18,680 bases of DNA from JAENVT01 sp031370825 (GCA_031370825.1 JANMRB010000101.1:1-18680), one strand, 5' to 3'. Counted from the stretch's first letter, positions 1-7,397 are shown. Numbers and translations: made by a program. The notes: generated by a model not told the origin, from the sequence alone.

Positions 1-1
1 G

Positions 2-73
2 ACGAGCTTCGGCGAGATGTTCAAGCGGAGGTTGGCGGGGATTCGCCAGACGGTCCAGTCCGAAGGCCGTTAG
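2..73 (+). CDS. 3' end of an unidentified gene (partial)
   Basis: The second forward frame is open from the window edge and ends at TAG 71-73, giving a 23-residue basic tail that ends in QTVQSEGR. The start and the rest of the protein lie outside the window, so no function can be assigned. The amphipathic, Arg/Lys-rich composition fits the C-terminus of a real protein, but 23 codons is too little to prove coding. It would be convergent with the MBL hydrolase gene that ends at 188. Confidence 0.4.
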   Translation, partial: TSFGEMFKRRLAGIRQTVQSEGR

Positions 74-187
74 CGGCCAACCACCTCCAGAGTCCCACAA
101 TCTAAACCTGTCATCGTATGGACCACCTCCCTTCTCTGGTATCCAACATTCAAACAGCAGACGCGCGTGTTGGCAAGCCACTTTGGT
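74..187. other. non-coding gap between convergent genes
   Basis: This 114-bp stretch is noticeably less GC-rich than the genes around it. It contains no recognisable gene, tRNA or clear terminator. On the minus strand a GGAGGTG ribosome-binding-like sequence (124-130) lies 9 nt before an ATG at 114 that opens only 14 codons, closing at TAA 70-72. A weak inverted repeat, CCAACA (143-148) and TGTTGG (168-173), flanks a long loop. Confidence 0.4.
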
Positions 188-964
188 TCAGGGTCGCCGA
201 CGCCGCAGGTACGCCCGTACCAGCTGGTGCAACCGCTCCCGGCCGAAGCTCGGATCGTGTCCGGCATGAACGACCGTGACAGGCAGTGTCATCAAGCGAT
301 CCATCGTGAGGCAGTAGTCCTCGATCGACGATTCCGCGAGCTCGTCGAGCAACGGGCCGTCGTAGATGGCATCGCCTGAGAACAGCGTGCCTGTCGCAGA
401 TTCCCACAGCCCGATGGACCCTGGTGAGTGGCCGGGAAGATGGATAACTTGGAGGCATCGATCACCGAGGTCGATCTCATCGCCCTCGGTGATGTGCCGC
501 ACACGAGCGACCGGCTCCTGGTGGAACGAGTCCACAGCCATCCCGGCTGGTAGGGCAGTCACGAAATAGGGCTCCGGCATCGGGTAACCGGCAGCCTCGA
601 GCGAATCGACGACGTCGTCGCCCCAGGCCTCGCGGGGCACGAGCGAGGAGATTGGCGGAGCGAGCAACAGTGGCGCTTCGGCCGGGTGAACCCGCACATC
701 GTCGAACTCATGGTGGCCGCCGATGTGATCGTCGTGCCCATGCGTAGCGACCGCGGTGACGTCCTTGTCGACGAGATCGGCCAGTTCGTCCGACAGGCTC
801 ATGAATCCCATACCCGTGTCGACGACAAGGTCGCGATCGCGCCCGCGAACGTGCCAGATGTTGCAGCGCATCAACGGCACGACGTGGGGCTCCCACAGAA
901 GGGTGATCGAGTCGTCGATGCTGGCTCGTTCGAACCACCGATCGGCAAGCGGTAGCGGTGTCAT
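188..964 (-). CDS. MBL-fold metallo-hydrolase
   Basis: A 258-residue metallo-beta-lactamase-fold hydrolase, probably cytosolic because no signal peptide is visible. The metal site is seen directly: H75-x-H77-x-D79-H80 in ATHGHDDHIGG, H179 in LPGHSPG, D198 in FSGDAIYDG and H236 in VHAGHD. That is a complete two-metal set, as in glyoxalase II-like and related hydrolases, so an active hydrolase is expected; the substrate cannot be read from sequence. The reading frame is open further upstream to 1081, but ATG 964 is preferred because it overlaps the stop of the upstream polymerase-domain gene (TGATG, one shared base), which indicates translational coupling. No beta-CASP domain is present, so a nuclease role is not supported. 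Confidence 0.88.
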   Translation of the reverse strand: MTPLPLADRWFERASIDDSITLLWEPHVVPLMRCNIWHVRGRDRDLVVDTGMGFMSLSDELADLVDKDVTAVATHGHDDHIGGHHEFDDVRVHPAEAPLLLAPPISSLVPREAWGDDVVDSLEAAGYPMPEPYFVTALPAGMAVDSFHQEPVARVRHITEGDEIDLGDRCLQVIHLPGHSPGSIGLWESATGTLFSGDAIYDGPLLDELAESSIEDYCLTMDRLMTLPVTVVHAGHDPSFGRERLHQLVRAYLRRRRP

Positions 965-2013
965 CAGCTCTGATCCTTTGCGGGCTCGGTTGGCGCGAGC
1001 TCCGCTGGTTTCGGTTTCTTGGCTCTGCTGGGCGCGACGCGTGATGGTTCGCCTGCCATCTTCGGGTACACCGGCGGCCACGGGGCATCCTGCAATCCCG
1101 AGGCCTGGTCCCTACGCACCATCTCCAGGAACGGCTCGAGTGATTGTGGCGACTCGTCCATTGCTGCCCACGGGTCTCCGTGTTCGGCGACCCAGGCCGG
1201 GACCGTGGCGATGGTCATGTCGTGTGGACGCAGCGTCGGCAGCATCTCCCATCGGAACGGGAAGGACACCGGAGCGTGATCCAGGGCACGGACAGACCAT
1301 GGCGCGAAAACTGTTTTGTGTGGTGCGTTCTGGTTGAAGTCGATGAAGATGCGCTCGCCGCGCTGCTCTTTCCACCACGCCGCGGTGATCAGCGTGGGGT
1401 GCCGACGCTCCAGTTCACGACCAATGGCCACAGCGGCGCTGCGAACGGCCACGCTGTCGTATTCGGGCTGCAGACGGACGTAGACGTGGAGCCCGCGATT
1501 ACCCGAAGTCTTGATGTAGCCGACGACGCCGAGCTCGTCGAAGAGTGATTTCGTGGCCGCTGCGGCCTCCTGCGCCATTCCGTAGTTCGTGCCGGGGCCG
1601 GGATCGAGGTCGATGCGCAACTCGTCGCAGTGATCGAGATCCGCTGCCCGGGTCGGCCATGAATGGAACCCGAGACATCCGAGGTTGACCGCCCAGATCA
1701 AATGCGACAGGTCGGCGATGACGAGGGCCCGCGACGAGGTGCCATTGGGGGTCTGCACGATGGTTGTGTGCAGCCACTCGGGTGCTCCATCGGGAATGCG
1801 CTTCTGGAAGAAGTTGGAGCCACCGGCACCGTTCGGGAACCGCTGCAACAGCACGGGTCGGTCGTACATCTGACGCATCACCGCGTCACCGACCGACAGG
1901 TAGTAGTTGACGAGGTCGAGCTTGGTATCACCTCGGGTCTTGAAGAAGGCCTTGTCGGGGTGGGTGATGGTGACGCTTCGCCCCGCAACCGAAACATCTA
2001 CAGCGTCGCTCAC
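964..2013 (-). CDS. LigD-type primase-polymerase domain protein, stand-alone
   Basis: A 349-residue protein of the archaeo-eukaryotic primase superfamily, corresponding to the polymerase domain of bacterial NHEJ ligase LigD. Visible motifs are the metal-binding D135-x-D137 in RIDLDPGPG, the nucleotide-binding block 168-179 (KTSGNRGLHVYV, H176), and the third acidic residue D225 in FIDFNQN. The N-terminal ITHPDKAFF, LLQRFPNG and FFQKRIP blocks are also typical. No ligase or 3'-phosphoesterase domain is fused, so it resembles mycobacterial PolD1/PolD2-like proteins, which can insert ribonucleotides, extend primers and fill gaps. The last ~40 residues are a Pro/Lys/Ala-rich, probably disordered tail. 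The start is GTG 2013, placed 7 nt behind a TACGGT hexamer. It overlaps the MBL hydrolase gene downstream. A role in break or excision repair is inferred from the family; no Ku gene is in view. Confidence 0.92.
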   Translation of the reverse strand: MSDAVDVSVAGRSVTITHPDKAFFKTRGDTKLDLVNYYLSVGDAVMRQMYDRPVLLQRFPNGAGGSNFFQKRIPDGAPEWLHTTIVQTPNGTSSRALVIADLSHLIWAVNLGCLGFHSWPTRAADLDHCDELRIDLDPGPGTNYGMAQEAAAATKSLFDELGVVGYIKTSGNRGLHVYVRLQPEYDSVAVRSAAVAIGRELERRHPTLITAAWWKEQRGERIFIDFNQNAPHKTVFAPWSVRALDHAPVSFPFRWEMLPTLRPHDMTIATVPAWVAEHGDPWAAMDESPQSLEPFLEMVRRDQASGLQDAPWPPVYPKMAGEPSRVAPSRAKKPKPAELAPTEPAKDQS

Positions 2014-2020
2014 AACAGCA

Positions 2021-2026
2021 ACCGTA
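2021..2026 (-). promoter_or_regulatory. -10-like TACGGT for the polymerase-domain gene
   Basis: TACGGT on the minus strand ends 7 nt before the GTG at 2013, and no ribosome-binding sequence lies in between. This geometry puts transcription start at or next to the start codon, i.e. a leaderless mRNA. No convincing -35 box is visible. Confidence 0.5.
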
Positions 2027-2041
2027 TTCCGTCGCGCCCGC

Positions 2042-2047
2042 TACCGT
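2042..2047 (+). promoter_or_regulatory. -10-like TACCGT for the carboxylase operon
   Basis: TACCGT lies exactly 7 nt before ATG 2055, with no ribosome-binding sequence between them, so a leaderless transcript is likely for the first gene of the three-gene operon. It sits 15 bp from the -10-like box of the divergent gene. Confidence 0.5.
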
Positions 2048-2054
2048 CGGATGA

Positions 2055-3884
2055 ATGGGGGAGACGCATGTCGAGGCACCGATGCAGGGCACGATCGTCT
2101 CCATCGATGTTGCCGCCGGTGACCATGTCGCTGCTCGACAACAACTGATGCTGATCGAGTCGATGAAGATGCATCACGCGATCGAATCCCCGTGCGACGG
2201 TGCCGTGGCCGCTGTGCTCGTCGCCGTCGGGGCAACCGTCATGGCCGGTGCGACCGTCGTGACGGTCGAGCCAGGGGTCGTGCCCCAACGGGCGGCGGCG
2301 GTCGTGGCCGAGCAAGATCTCACTCGTGTTCGTCCCGATCTAGCGGAGGTCCAGTCGCGTCACGCTCTCGGTCTCGACTCGGCGCGGCCGCAGGCGGTCG
2401 ACCAGCGTCGGGCGGTCGGCCGGCGCACCGCCCGCGAGAACGTCGCCGATCTTGTCGACGAAGGCTCCTTCATCGAGTACGGCCCAACCGTGATCGCCGC
2501 TCAGCGCCGCCGGCGTTCCCTACAGGACCTCATCGAGCGGACTCCGGCCGATGGCATGATCGGCGGCATCGGAACCGTCAACGGCGATCTGTTCGGTGGA
2601 CACGCTGCTCGAGTGGTGGCCGTGTCATATGACTACACGGTGCTGGCGGGTACACAGGGACTGCAGAACCACCGCAAGAAGGACCGTCTCTTCGCGCTCG
2701 CTGAGTCGATGCGGTTGCCCGTGGTGTTCTTCACCGAAGGTGGAGGAGGCCGGCCCGGCGATACCGACGGCGTGGGTGTCAGTGGCCTCGACTGCTGGGC
2801 GTTCAACTACTTCGGTCGGCTCAGTGCTCTGGTACCACTGGTCGGCGTCAATGCCGGTTATTGCTTTGCTGGTAACGCGGCCATCCTCGGCTGCTGCGAT
2901 GTCGTGATAGCCACTGCTGATTCCAACATCGGCATGGGCGGTCCCGCAATGATCGAGGGTGGTGGGCTCGGTATCTTCGAGCCCTCGCAGGTCGGCCCGA
3001 TGGCGGTGCAGAAAGCGAACGGGGTCGTGGACATTGCCGTTGCCGATGAGGCAACGGCCGTGAAGGTTGCACGGCAATACCTCTCATATTTCCAAGGATC
3101 GATCGCCGAATGGTCGTGCGGCGACCAGAACGAACTGCGCGGGGCCATCCCCGAGGATCGCAAACGCAGCTATGACGTGCGCGCGGTCATCGACACGTTG
3201 TTCGACACGAGCTCGGTGCTGGAACTACGTCGTCATTTCGGTCTCGGGATGGTCACTGCCCTGGCCCGTGTGCAGGGGCGCCCGGTGGGCGTGCTGTCCA
3301 ACAACCCTGGGCATCTCGCCGGTGCGATCGACAGCGATGGCGCTGATAAGGCCACACGCTTCATGCAGTTGTGTGATGCATTCGATATCCCGATCATCAC
3401 CCTCGTCGACACACCGGGCATGATGGTCGGACCGGCGGTCGAAGAGACCGCGCTCGTACGCCACTGCTCGCGATTGTTCGTGACCGGCGCCAACGTCACC
3501 GTTCCGCTGGTCAGTGTGGTGTTGCGAAAGGGCTACGGCCTCGGCGCCCAGGCGATGATGGGTGGCAGCACCAAAGCACCAGCGGCATGCGTTGCCTGGC
3601 CAACGGGCGAGTTCGGCGGCATGGGACTGGAGGGTGCGGTTCGTCTCGGCTATCGCCGCGAGCTCGAAGGAATCGACGATCCCGAAGAGCGCGAGCGGAG
3701 CTTCCAGGAACGCGTCGAGCAGATGTACCAACACGGCAAGGCGCTGAACACCGCGTCGCACTTCGAGATCGACGACGTGATCGATCCCGCTGAAACGCGA
3801 AGGTGGCTGACCGGCGTGCTTGAGTCATCGCCTCAGCCCGCACAACGTTCCGGCAAGAAGCGTCCCAACATCGATACCTGGTAG
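2055..3884 (+). CDS. biotinyl domain-carboxyltransferase fusion (acyl-CoA carboxylase)
   Basis: A 609-residue fusion. Residues 4-73 form a biotinyl (BCCP-like) domain with the attachment motif ESMKM, so K38 is the predicted biotinylated lysine. A linker follows, then a carboxyltransferase of the PccB/AccD type: an N-terminal crotonase-like half from about 118 (RRTARENVADLVDEGSF; GGGGRPGDT at 229-237; a Gly-rich block near 273-306) and a C-terminal half from about 365 (VGVLSNNPGHLAG, RKGYGLGAQAM at 491-501). The enzyme should move carboxyl from biotin to an acyl-CoA. Most bacterial systems put the biotinyl domain behind biotin carboxylase. Biotinyl-then-carboxyltransferase matches the C-terminal half of single-chain long-chain acyl-CoA carboxylases. 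Biotin carboxylase is missing here and must be supplied elsewhere. Acyl-CoA specificity is unknown. It is the first gene of an operon with the two genes downstream. Confidence 0.92.
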   Translation: MGETHVEAPMQGTIVSIDVAAGDHVAARQQLMLIESMKMHHAIESPCDGAVAAVLVAVGATVMAGATVVTVEPGVVPQRAAAVVAEQDLTRVRPDLAEVQSRHALGLDSARPQAVDQRRAVGRRTARENVADLVDEGSFIEYGPTVIAAQRRRRSLQDLIERTPADGMIGGIGTVNGDLFGGHAARVVAVSYDYTVLAGTQGLQNHRKKDRLFALAESMRLPVVFFTEGGGGRPGDTDGVGVSGLDCWAFNYFGRLSALVPLVGVNAGYCFAGNAAILGCCDVVIATADSNIGMGGPAMIEGGGLGIFEPSQVGPMAVQKANGVVDIAVADEATAVKVARQYLSYFQGSIAEWSCGDQNELRGAIPEDRKRSYDVRAVIDTLFDTSSVLELRRHFGLGMVTALARVQGRPVGVLSNNPGHLAGAIDSDGADKATRFMQLCDAFDIPIITLVDTPGMMVGPAVEETALVRHCSRLFVTGANVTVPLVSVVLRKGYGLGAQAMMGGSTKAPAACVAWPTGEFGGMGLEGAVRLGYRRELEGIDDPEERERSFQERVEQMYQHGKALNTASHFEIDDVIDPAETRRWLTGVLESSPQPAQRSGKKRPNIDTW

Positions 3885-3887
3885 GAG
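3883..3887 (+). promoter_or_regulatory. ribosome binding site AGGAG
   Basis: AGGAG overlaps the stop codon of the carboxylase gene and lies 6 nt before ATG 3894. It fixes that start and supports translation from a shared mRNA. Confidence 0.6.
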
Positions 3888-3893
3888 CAAGAG

Positions 3894-4997
3894 ATGCACG
3901 TTGACCAAGTTGAGTTGCGGGTCGTCCGCCTCCCGTACAAGTCGGTCTTCAAGACTTCGTTCGCGGCAGAAACCGAGAAGGTCGCGACGATCGTCACGGT
4001 GCGGTCAGACGGTGTCGAGGGATACGGCGAAGGCGTGATGGACACGTTGCCCGCGTATCGCGAGGAGTCGATCGTCGGTGCATTGCACCTCCTGCGTGAG
4101 GCACTGGCGCCCTCGTTGCTCAACAACGATTGCGACGACCCGATGACCGTGGTCGATTCATGGAAAGGGTGGCGCGGCAACCCGATGGCCAAGGCCGCGC
4201 TGGAGCTTGCCGTGTGGGATTGTCACGCCCGCCAGTTGGGCGTGCCCTTGCGGACGCTTCTCGGCGGCGACCTCACCGAGGTCCAGGTCGGCGCGAGCCT
4301 GGGAATGAACCCGGTGCCGGAGACCGTTGCGTCCGTCGCACGCCACGTCGAACAGGGCTACAAGCGGATCAAGTTGAAGATCGAGCTGGGCTGGGACGTC
4401 GACCTGCTGTCGGCGGTGCGGGCGGAGTTCCCCGACATCGAACTGACCGTCGACGCCAACTCCGCTTACACGCTCGACGACATCGACATCCTCCACAAGA
4501 TCGATCAGTTCGACCTGCACTACATCGAACAACCCCTGCATTGGGACGACCTCGTCGATCATGCCGCCCTCGCCCCGCAGATGCAGACAGCGATCTGCCT
4601 CGACGAGACGTTGACTTCGCCGGCGCGTGTGAAGGCGGCGCTCGACCTCGGCTCATGTGCAGTCGTCAACGTGAAGGTCGGCAGGGTTGGTGGGTTGGCC
4701 GCGACCAAGCGCATTCACGATCTCTGTGTCGATCGAGGCGTGCCGATGTGGGTCGGCGGCATGCTCGAGACGGGCATCGGACGTGCCCACAACATCCATG
4801 TCGCGACGATGCCGGGATTCGTGTATCCGGGTGATACCGCCTCGGCCAGCCGCACGTACGCCCGCGACATCACCGAGCAGGCGCTCGAGGCGACCGATGG
4901 CGTGATGCCGGTCCCACCCGGTGCCGGGATCGGTGTGACGTTGGATCGTCCGTTCCTCGAAGCCGTCACCGAATCCGTGGAGGTCATCCGTCGGTGA
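3894..4997 (+). CDS. N-succinylamino acid racemase / o-succinylbenzoate synthase-like enolase-superfamily enzyme
   Basis: A 367-residue enolase-superfamily enzyme with a capping N-domain (about 1-125) and a TIM barrel. The complete MenC/NSAR active site is visible: K160-x-K162 (RIKLKIELGWD), metal ligands D187 (VDANSAY), E212 (IEQPL) and D237 (CLDET), and the opposite base K261 (VNVKVGRVGG). The segment WVGGMLETGIGRAHN (286-300) is typical of the OSBS/NSAR subgroup. Two functions are possible: menaquinone synthesis (o-succinylbenzoate synthase) or racemisation of N-succinylamino acids. No men gene is nearby, and the next gene is a GNAT of the kind found beside N-succinylamino acid racemases, so the racemase role is favoured by inference. 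The start at ATG 3894 has an AGGAG site, and the stop overlaps the next start by 4 bp. Confidence 0.9.
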   Translation: MHVDQVELRVVRLPYKSVFKTSFAAETEKVATIVTVRSDGVEGYGEGVMDTLPAYREESIVGALHLLREALAPSLLNNDCDDPMTVVDSWKGWRGNPMAKAALELAVWDCHARQLGVPLRTLLGGDLTEVQVGASLGMNPVPETVASVARHVEQGYKRIKLKIELGWDVDLLSAVRAEFPDIELTVDANSAYTLDDIDILHKIDQFDLHYIEQPLHWDDLVDHAALAPQMQTAICLDETLTSPARVKAALDLGSCAVVNVKVGRVGGLAATKRIHDLCVDRGVPMWVGGMLETGIGRAHNIHVATMPGFVYPGDTASASRTYARDITEQALEATDGVMPVPPGAGIGVTLDRPFLEAVTESVEVIRR

Positions 4998-5668
4998 GCA
5001 TCGAGTACCGGGAACTGCGAACGGCGATAGAGCTCGCGCCGATGCCCGTGCTCGAATCACGCGTCTGGGGAGGTCACGGCGAGCTCGTCGCCGTCAACAT
5101 GTTGGTGGCAACGATCAGCGAGGGCGGCATGGCTATCGGGGCCTTCGACGGCGACCGCCTGGTCGGCTCGGTCTACGGATTCGCCACCCTCCAACCCCAC
5201 GTACTGCACTCGCACTACTTGGCCGTCGATCCCGACTACCGGCGCACCGGGCTCGGCGTGGCCCTCAAACATCGGCAGCGAGAATGGTGTCTGGCCAATG
5301 GGCGGACCGCGATGCGTTGGACCTTCGACCCATTGCAGCTCGGGAACGCACACCTCAACCTGAGGTCGCTCGGAGCCGTTGGCGCTAAGTACCACGCCAA
5401 CCTGTACGGACCGATGGGCGGAATCAATGGTGGGCTTCCGAGCGACCGCCTGATGGTCGAGTGGGACCTCGTCGCGGAACGGTACACAGGCGCCGAGACC
5501 ACCGATGTGGCCGTCCCACCGGTCACGGCCGAAGAGATCGCCAACGCGGCGCCGGCCGCATTGCACGCACGCGTTGGCCTGCGTGATGCGTTGCAACCGC
5601 TGTTCGCGGACGGCTGGCTGGTCACCGACGTCGACCGCACCGCCCGCACCTACACGCTCAGCCGCTGA
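4994..5668 (+). CDS. GNAT-family N-acyltransferase (racemase-associated type)
   Basis: A 224-residue GNAT acyltransferase. The acyl-CoA pyrophosphate-binding loop is R83-R-T-G-L-G88 in VDPDYRRTGLG. It is followed by GNAHLNLRSLG (117-127) and LPSDRLMVEW (148-157), blocks I associate with the COG3375 group found beside N-succinylamino acid racemases. In the Geobacillus pathway a GNAT of this context succinylates D-amino acids, the racemase inverts the centre, and a desuccinylase releases the L-amino acid. Here the acyl donor and acceptor are not proven and no M20 desuccinylase is in the window. The GTG start at 4994 overlaps the racemase stop (GTGA), so the two are translationally coupled. The 3' end overlaps the convergent oxygenase gene by 11 bp. 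Confidence 0.87.
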   Translation: MSIEYRELRTAIELAPMPVLESRVWGGHGELVAVNMLVATISEGGMAIGAFDGDRLVGSVYGFATLQPHVLHSHYLAVDPDYRRTGLGVALKHRQREWCLANGRTAMRWTFDPLQLGNAHLNLRSLGAVGAKYHANLYGPMGGINGGLPSDRLMVEWDLVAERYTGAETTDVAVPPVTAEEIANAAPAALHARVGLRDALQPLFADGWLVTDVDRTARTYTLSR

Positions 5669-6626
5669 GCGGTTTGCGGCTCGGTTCGATCACGGCCTCG
5701 GCGAGGTGCGGGAAGACCTTGCTGACCTTTGCGGTCAGCCAATCGCCATAGGTGCCACTGAGCTCACGGAGGTTGGCTCTGTCCGAGCGCCGATCCGCAT
5801 CGGCAGGCGCAACCCATCCGTCGTCGAGGTCGATCGTTTCGATGACCGCGTCCCACCCCGGATCGAGGAAGAACGGCAACGAGTATCGATCGAATGATGA
5901 CTGGTTGCAGGCCCGGTGCGGAGTGGACCTGTATCGGCCGGCCGTCAGGCGATCCAACATGTCGCCGAGGTTGCAGATGATGAGGTGCGGATCGTGCGGC
6001 GCGTCGATCCATTCGTCTCCGACCTTGACCTGCAGGCCGGCTGTGCCGTCGTGAGCGAGGAGCGTCAACAGCCCGTAGTCGCTGTGCTCGGCCACTCCCC
6101 AACGGTCATCGCCGTCGGGCGGGTGCGGTGGATATCGAAAGATGCGAAACAGCGGCGTGGGATCGGTAGTGAGACCCTTTTGGAAGAAGTCGCGCTCGAG
6201 TCCCAACCCCAGTGCCATCAGCCCGAGTACCCGTTGGGCGAGTGGCTCCATGGTCGCCATCCACTCGGTGATCAGCGGGCGGAGGGACTCGGGTTCGTCG
6301 GGCCAGATGTTGGGGCCGTGCATCGGGCGGGGATCGGCGGGCAACTCGCGCCCGAAGTAGTAACCCTCTTTCAGGTCGGGTACTCCCGACGTCAGCTCGC
6401 CGCCCAGCGGGAACCAACCACGCCAGGCCGGCCCGCCGTTGGCGAGGCAAACGCGCTCCTTCTCCTCGTCGCTGCGACCGAAGAAGTCGATGGCGGTCCG
6501 TAGCACCGCCTTGCGCAGGCCGTCGTCGACGCCGTGGTTGCCGATCGCGAAGAATCCGAACTCGCGGCAGGCTCGGTCGATCTCATCGGGTGCTGCGGGC
6601 GAGGTGATATCGATGATCGGCAGCAT
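5658..6626 (-). CDS. 2-oxoglutarate/Fe(II) oxygenase, isopenicillin N synthase-like family
   Basis: A 322-residue non-haem iron oxygenase with the N-terminal DIOX_N-like region (from PIIDI; CREFGFFAIGNHGV at 20-33) and a C-terminal double-stranded beta-helix. The iron triad is visible: H181-x-D183 in AEHSDYG and the distal H237 in RSTPHRA. R247-x-S249 in DRYSLPFF is the 2-oxoglutarate-binding pair, so this is a 2OG-dependent enzyme and not an isopenicillin N synthase proper, despite the family name. It would couple 2OG decarboxylation to hydroxylation or a related oxidation of a small molecule; the substrate is unknown. The start is ATG 6626, preceded by TACGCT and a 7-nt gap. It is divergent from the TSUP transporter and convergent with the GNAT gene, sharing 11 bp. 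Confidence 0.92.
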   Translation of the reverse strand: MLPIIDITSPAAPDEIDRACREFGFFAIGNHGVDDGLRKAVLRTAIDFFGRSDEEKERVCLANGGPAWRGWFPLGGELTSGVPDLKEGYYFGRELPADPRPMHGPNIWPDEPESLRPLITEWMATMEPLAQRVLGLMALGLGLERDFFQKGLTTDPTPLFRIFRYPPHPPDGDDRWGVAEHSDYGLLTLLAHDGTAGLQVKVGDEWIDAPHDPHLIICNLGDMLDRLTAGRYRSTPHRACNQSSFDRYSLPFFLDPGWDAVIETIDLDDGWVAPADADRRSDRANLRELSGTYGDWLTAKVSKVFPHLAEAVIEPSRKPLSG

Positions 6627-6633
6627 GCTCCGC

Positions 6634-6639
6634 AGCGTA
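6634..6639 (-). promoter_or_regulatory. -10-like TACGCT for the oxygenase gene
   Basis: TACGCT on the minus strand ends 7 nt before ATG 6626. No ribosome-binding sequence is certain in the gap, which fits a leaderless transcript. Confidence 0.5.
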
Positions 6640-6654
6640 GGCGGCCGGCCGTGT

Positions 6655-6660
6655 CAGAAT
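6655..6660 (+). promoter_or_regulatory. extended -10-like CAGAAT for the TSUP transporter
   Basis: CAGAAT is preceded by TG plus one base (6652-6653), an extended -10 arrangement, and lies 8 nt before GTG 6669. If used, it makes that GTG a leaderless start and excludes the earlier GTG at 6651. Confidence 0.4.
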
Positions 6661-6668
6661 CGGTGCTC

Positions 6669-7397
6669 GTGACCACCGCCCAACTGATTGTCGTTGGGGC
6701 GGCGGTCTTCCTCGCAGCGTTCATGCAGATCGTCGTCGGCTTCGGTTTTTCGTTGCTCGCGGTGCCGGTCATGACCCTCGCGATCGAGCCGAAGGTCGCC
6801 GTGGTCGTCGCCTCGATCACAGGGATCTTCGTCACTGGTTGGCAGGCCTACAAGGAGCGTGAGAACGCCGACAAGGTCCTGGTGAAACGGATGACGTTCG
6901 GCGCGTATCTCGGCATGCCGCTTGGGCTGCTCGTCTTCCTGACCGTCGACGACAACGTGTTGAGGTTCATGCTCGGGATCGCCGTCCTCGTTGCCGTCAT
7001 CCTGCTTGCCATGCGCGTCAACCTGCACCACGTCGGTCCACGTCTCGACGTCGGGGCCGGCTTCATCTCCGGCATCCTCAGCACGTCGCTGTCGACGAAC
7101 GGCCCGCCGCTGGTCTTCGCCCTGCAGGCCCGGCAACTCCCGGCGCCCACCTTTCGGGCAACGATCTCGGCAGTGTTCGCCCTCAGCAACATCCTCGGGA
7201 TGTCGCTGTTCATCGCCGCCGGCAAGATCACGCGAGAAGGCCTCGTCGCGTCGGCAGTGACGATTCCGGCAATGTTCATCGGCCAGCTTCTCGGTTTCCC
7301 AGTCCGCAGACACGTTCATGGCGAGAGGTTCCGCCGTTTGGTGTTGGTGCTGCTCACCGCCGCGGCAATCAGCGCGATCGCCAACGCGGTCATCTGA
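6669..7397 (+). CDS. TSUP-family (TauE/SafE) membrane transporter
   Basis: A 242-residue polytopic membrane protein with about eight hydrophobic segments arranged as two related halves. The first half opens with QLIVVGAAVFLAAFMQIVVG and GFGFSLLAVPV. The second half has the repeat signature GAGFISGILSTSLSTNGPP. This matches the TSUP family, which exports or takes up sulfite, sulfonates, thiosulfate or related organic anions; the substrate is not readable. The frame is open far upstream. GTG 6669 is chosen because it sits just before the first membrane segment and behind an extended -10-like box; GTG 6651 is the alternative and would add 6 residues. The stop overlaps the next ATG by one base (TGATG), so it is coupled to the lysoplasmalogenase gene. 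It is divergent from the oxygenase gene. Confidence 0.87.
   Translation: MTTAQLIVVGAAVFLAAFMQIVVGFGFSLLAVPVMTLAIEPKVAVVVASITGIFVTGWQAYKERENADKVLVKRMTFGAYLGMPLGLLVFLTVDDNVLRFMLGIAVLVAVILLAMRVNLHHVGPRLDVGAGFISGILSTSLSTNGPPLVFALQARQLPAPTFRATISAVFALSNILGMSLFIAAGKITREGLVASAVTIPAMFIGQLLGFPVRRHVHGERFRRLVLVLLTAAAISAIANAVI

Noticed and set aside
5658..6626. Beta-lactam antibiotic synthesis suggested by the isopenicillin N synthase-like family name
   Set aside because: R247-x-S249 indicates a general 2OG-dependent oxygenase and there is no ACV synthetase or other beta-lactam gene in view.
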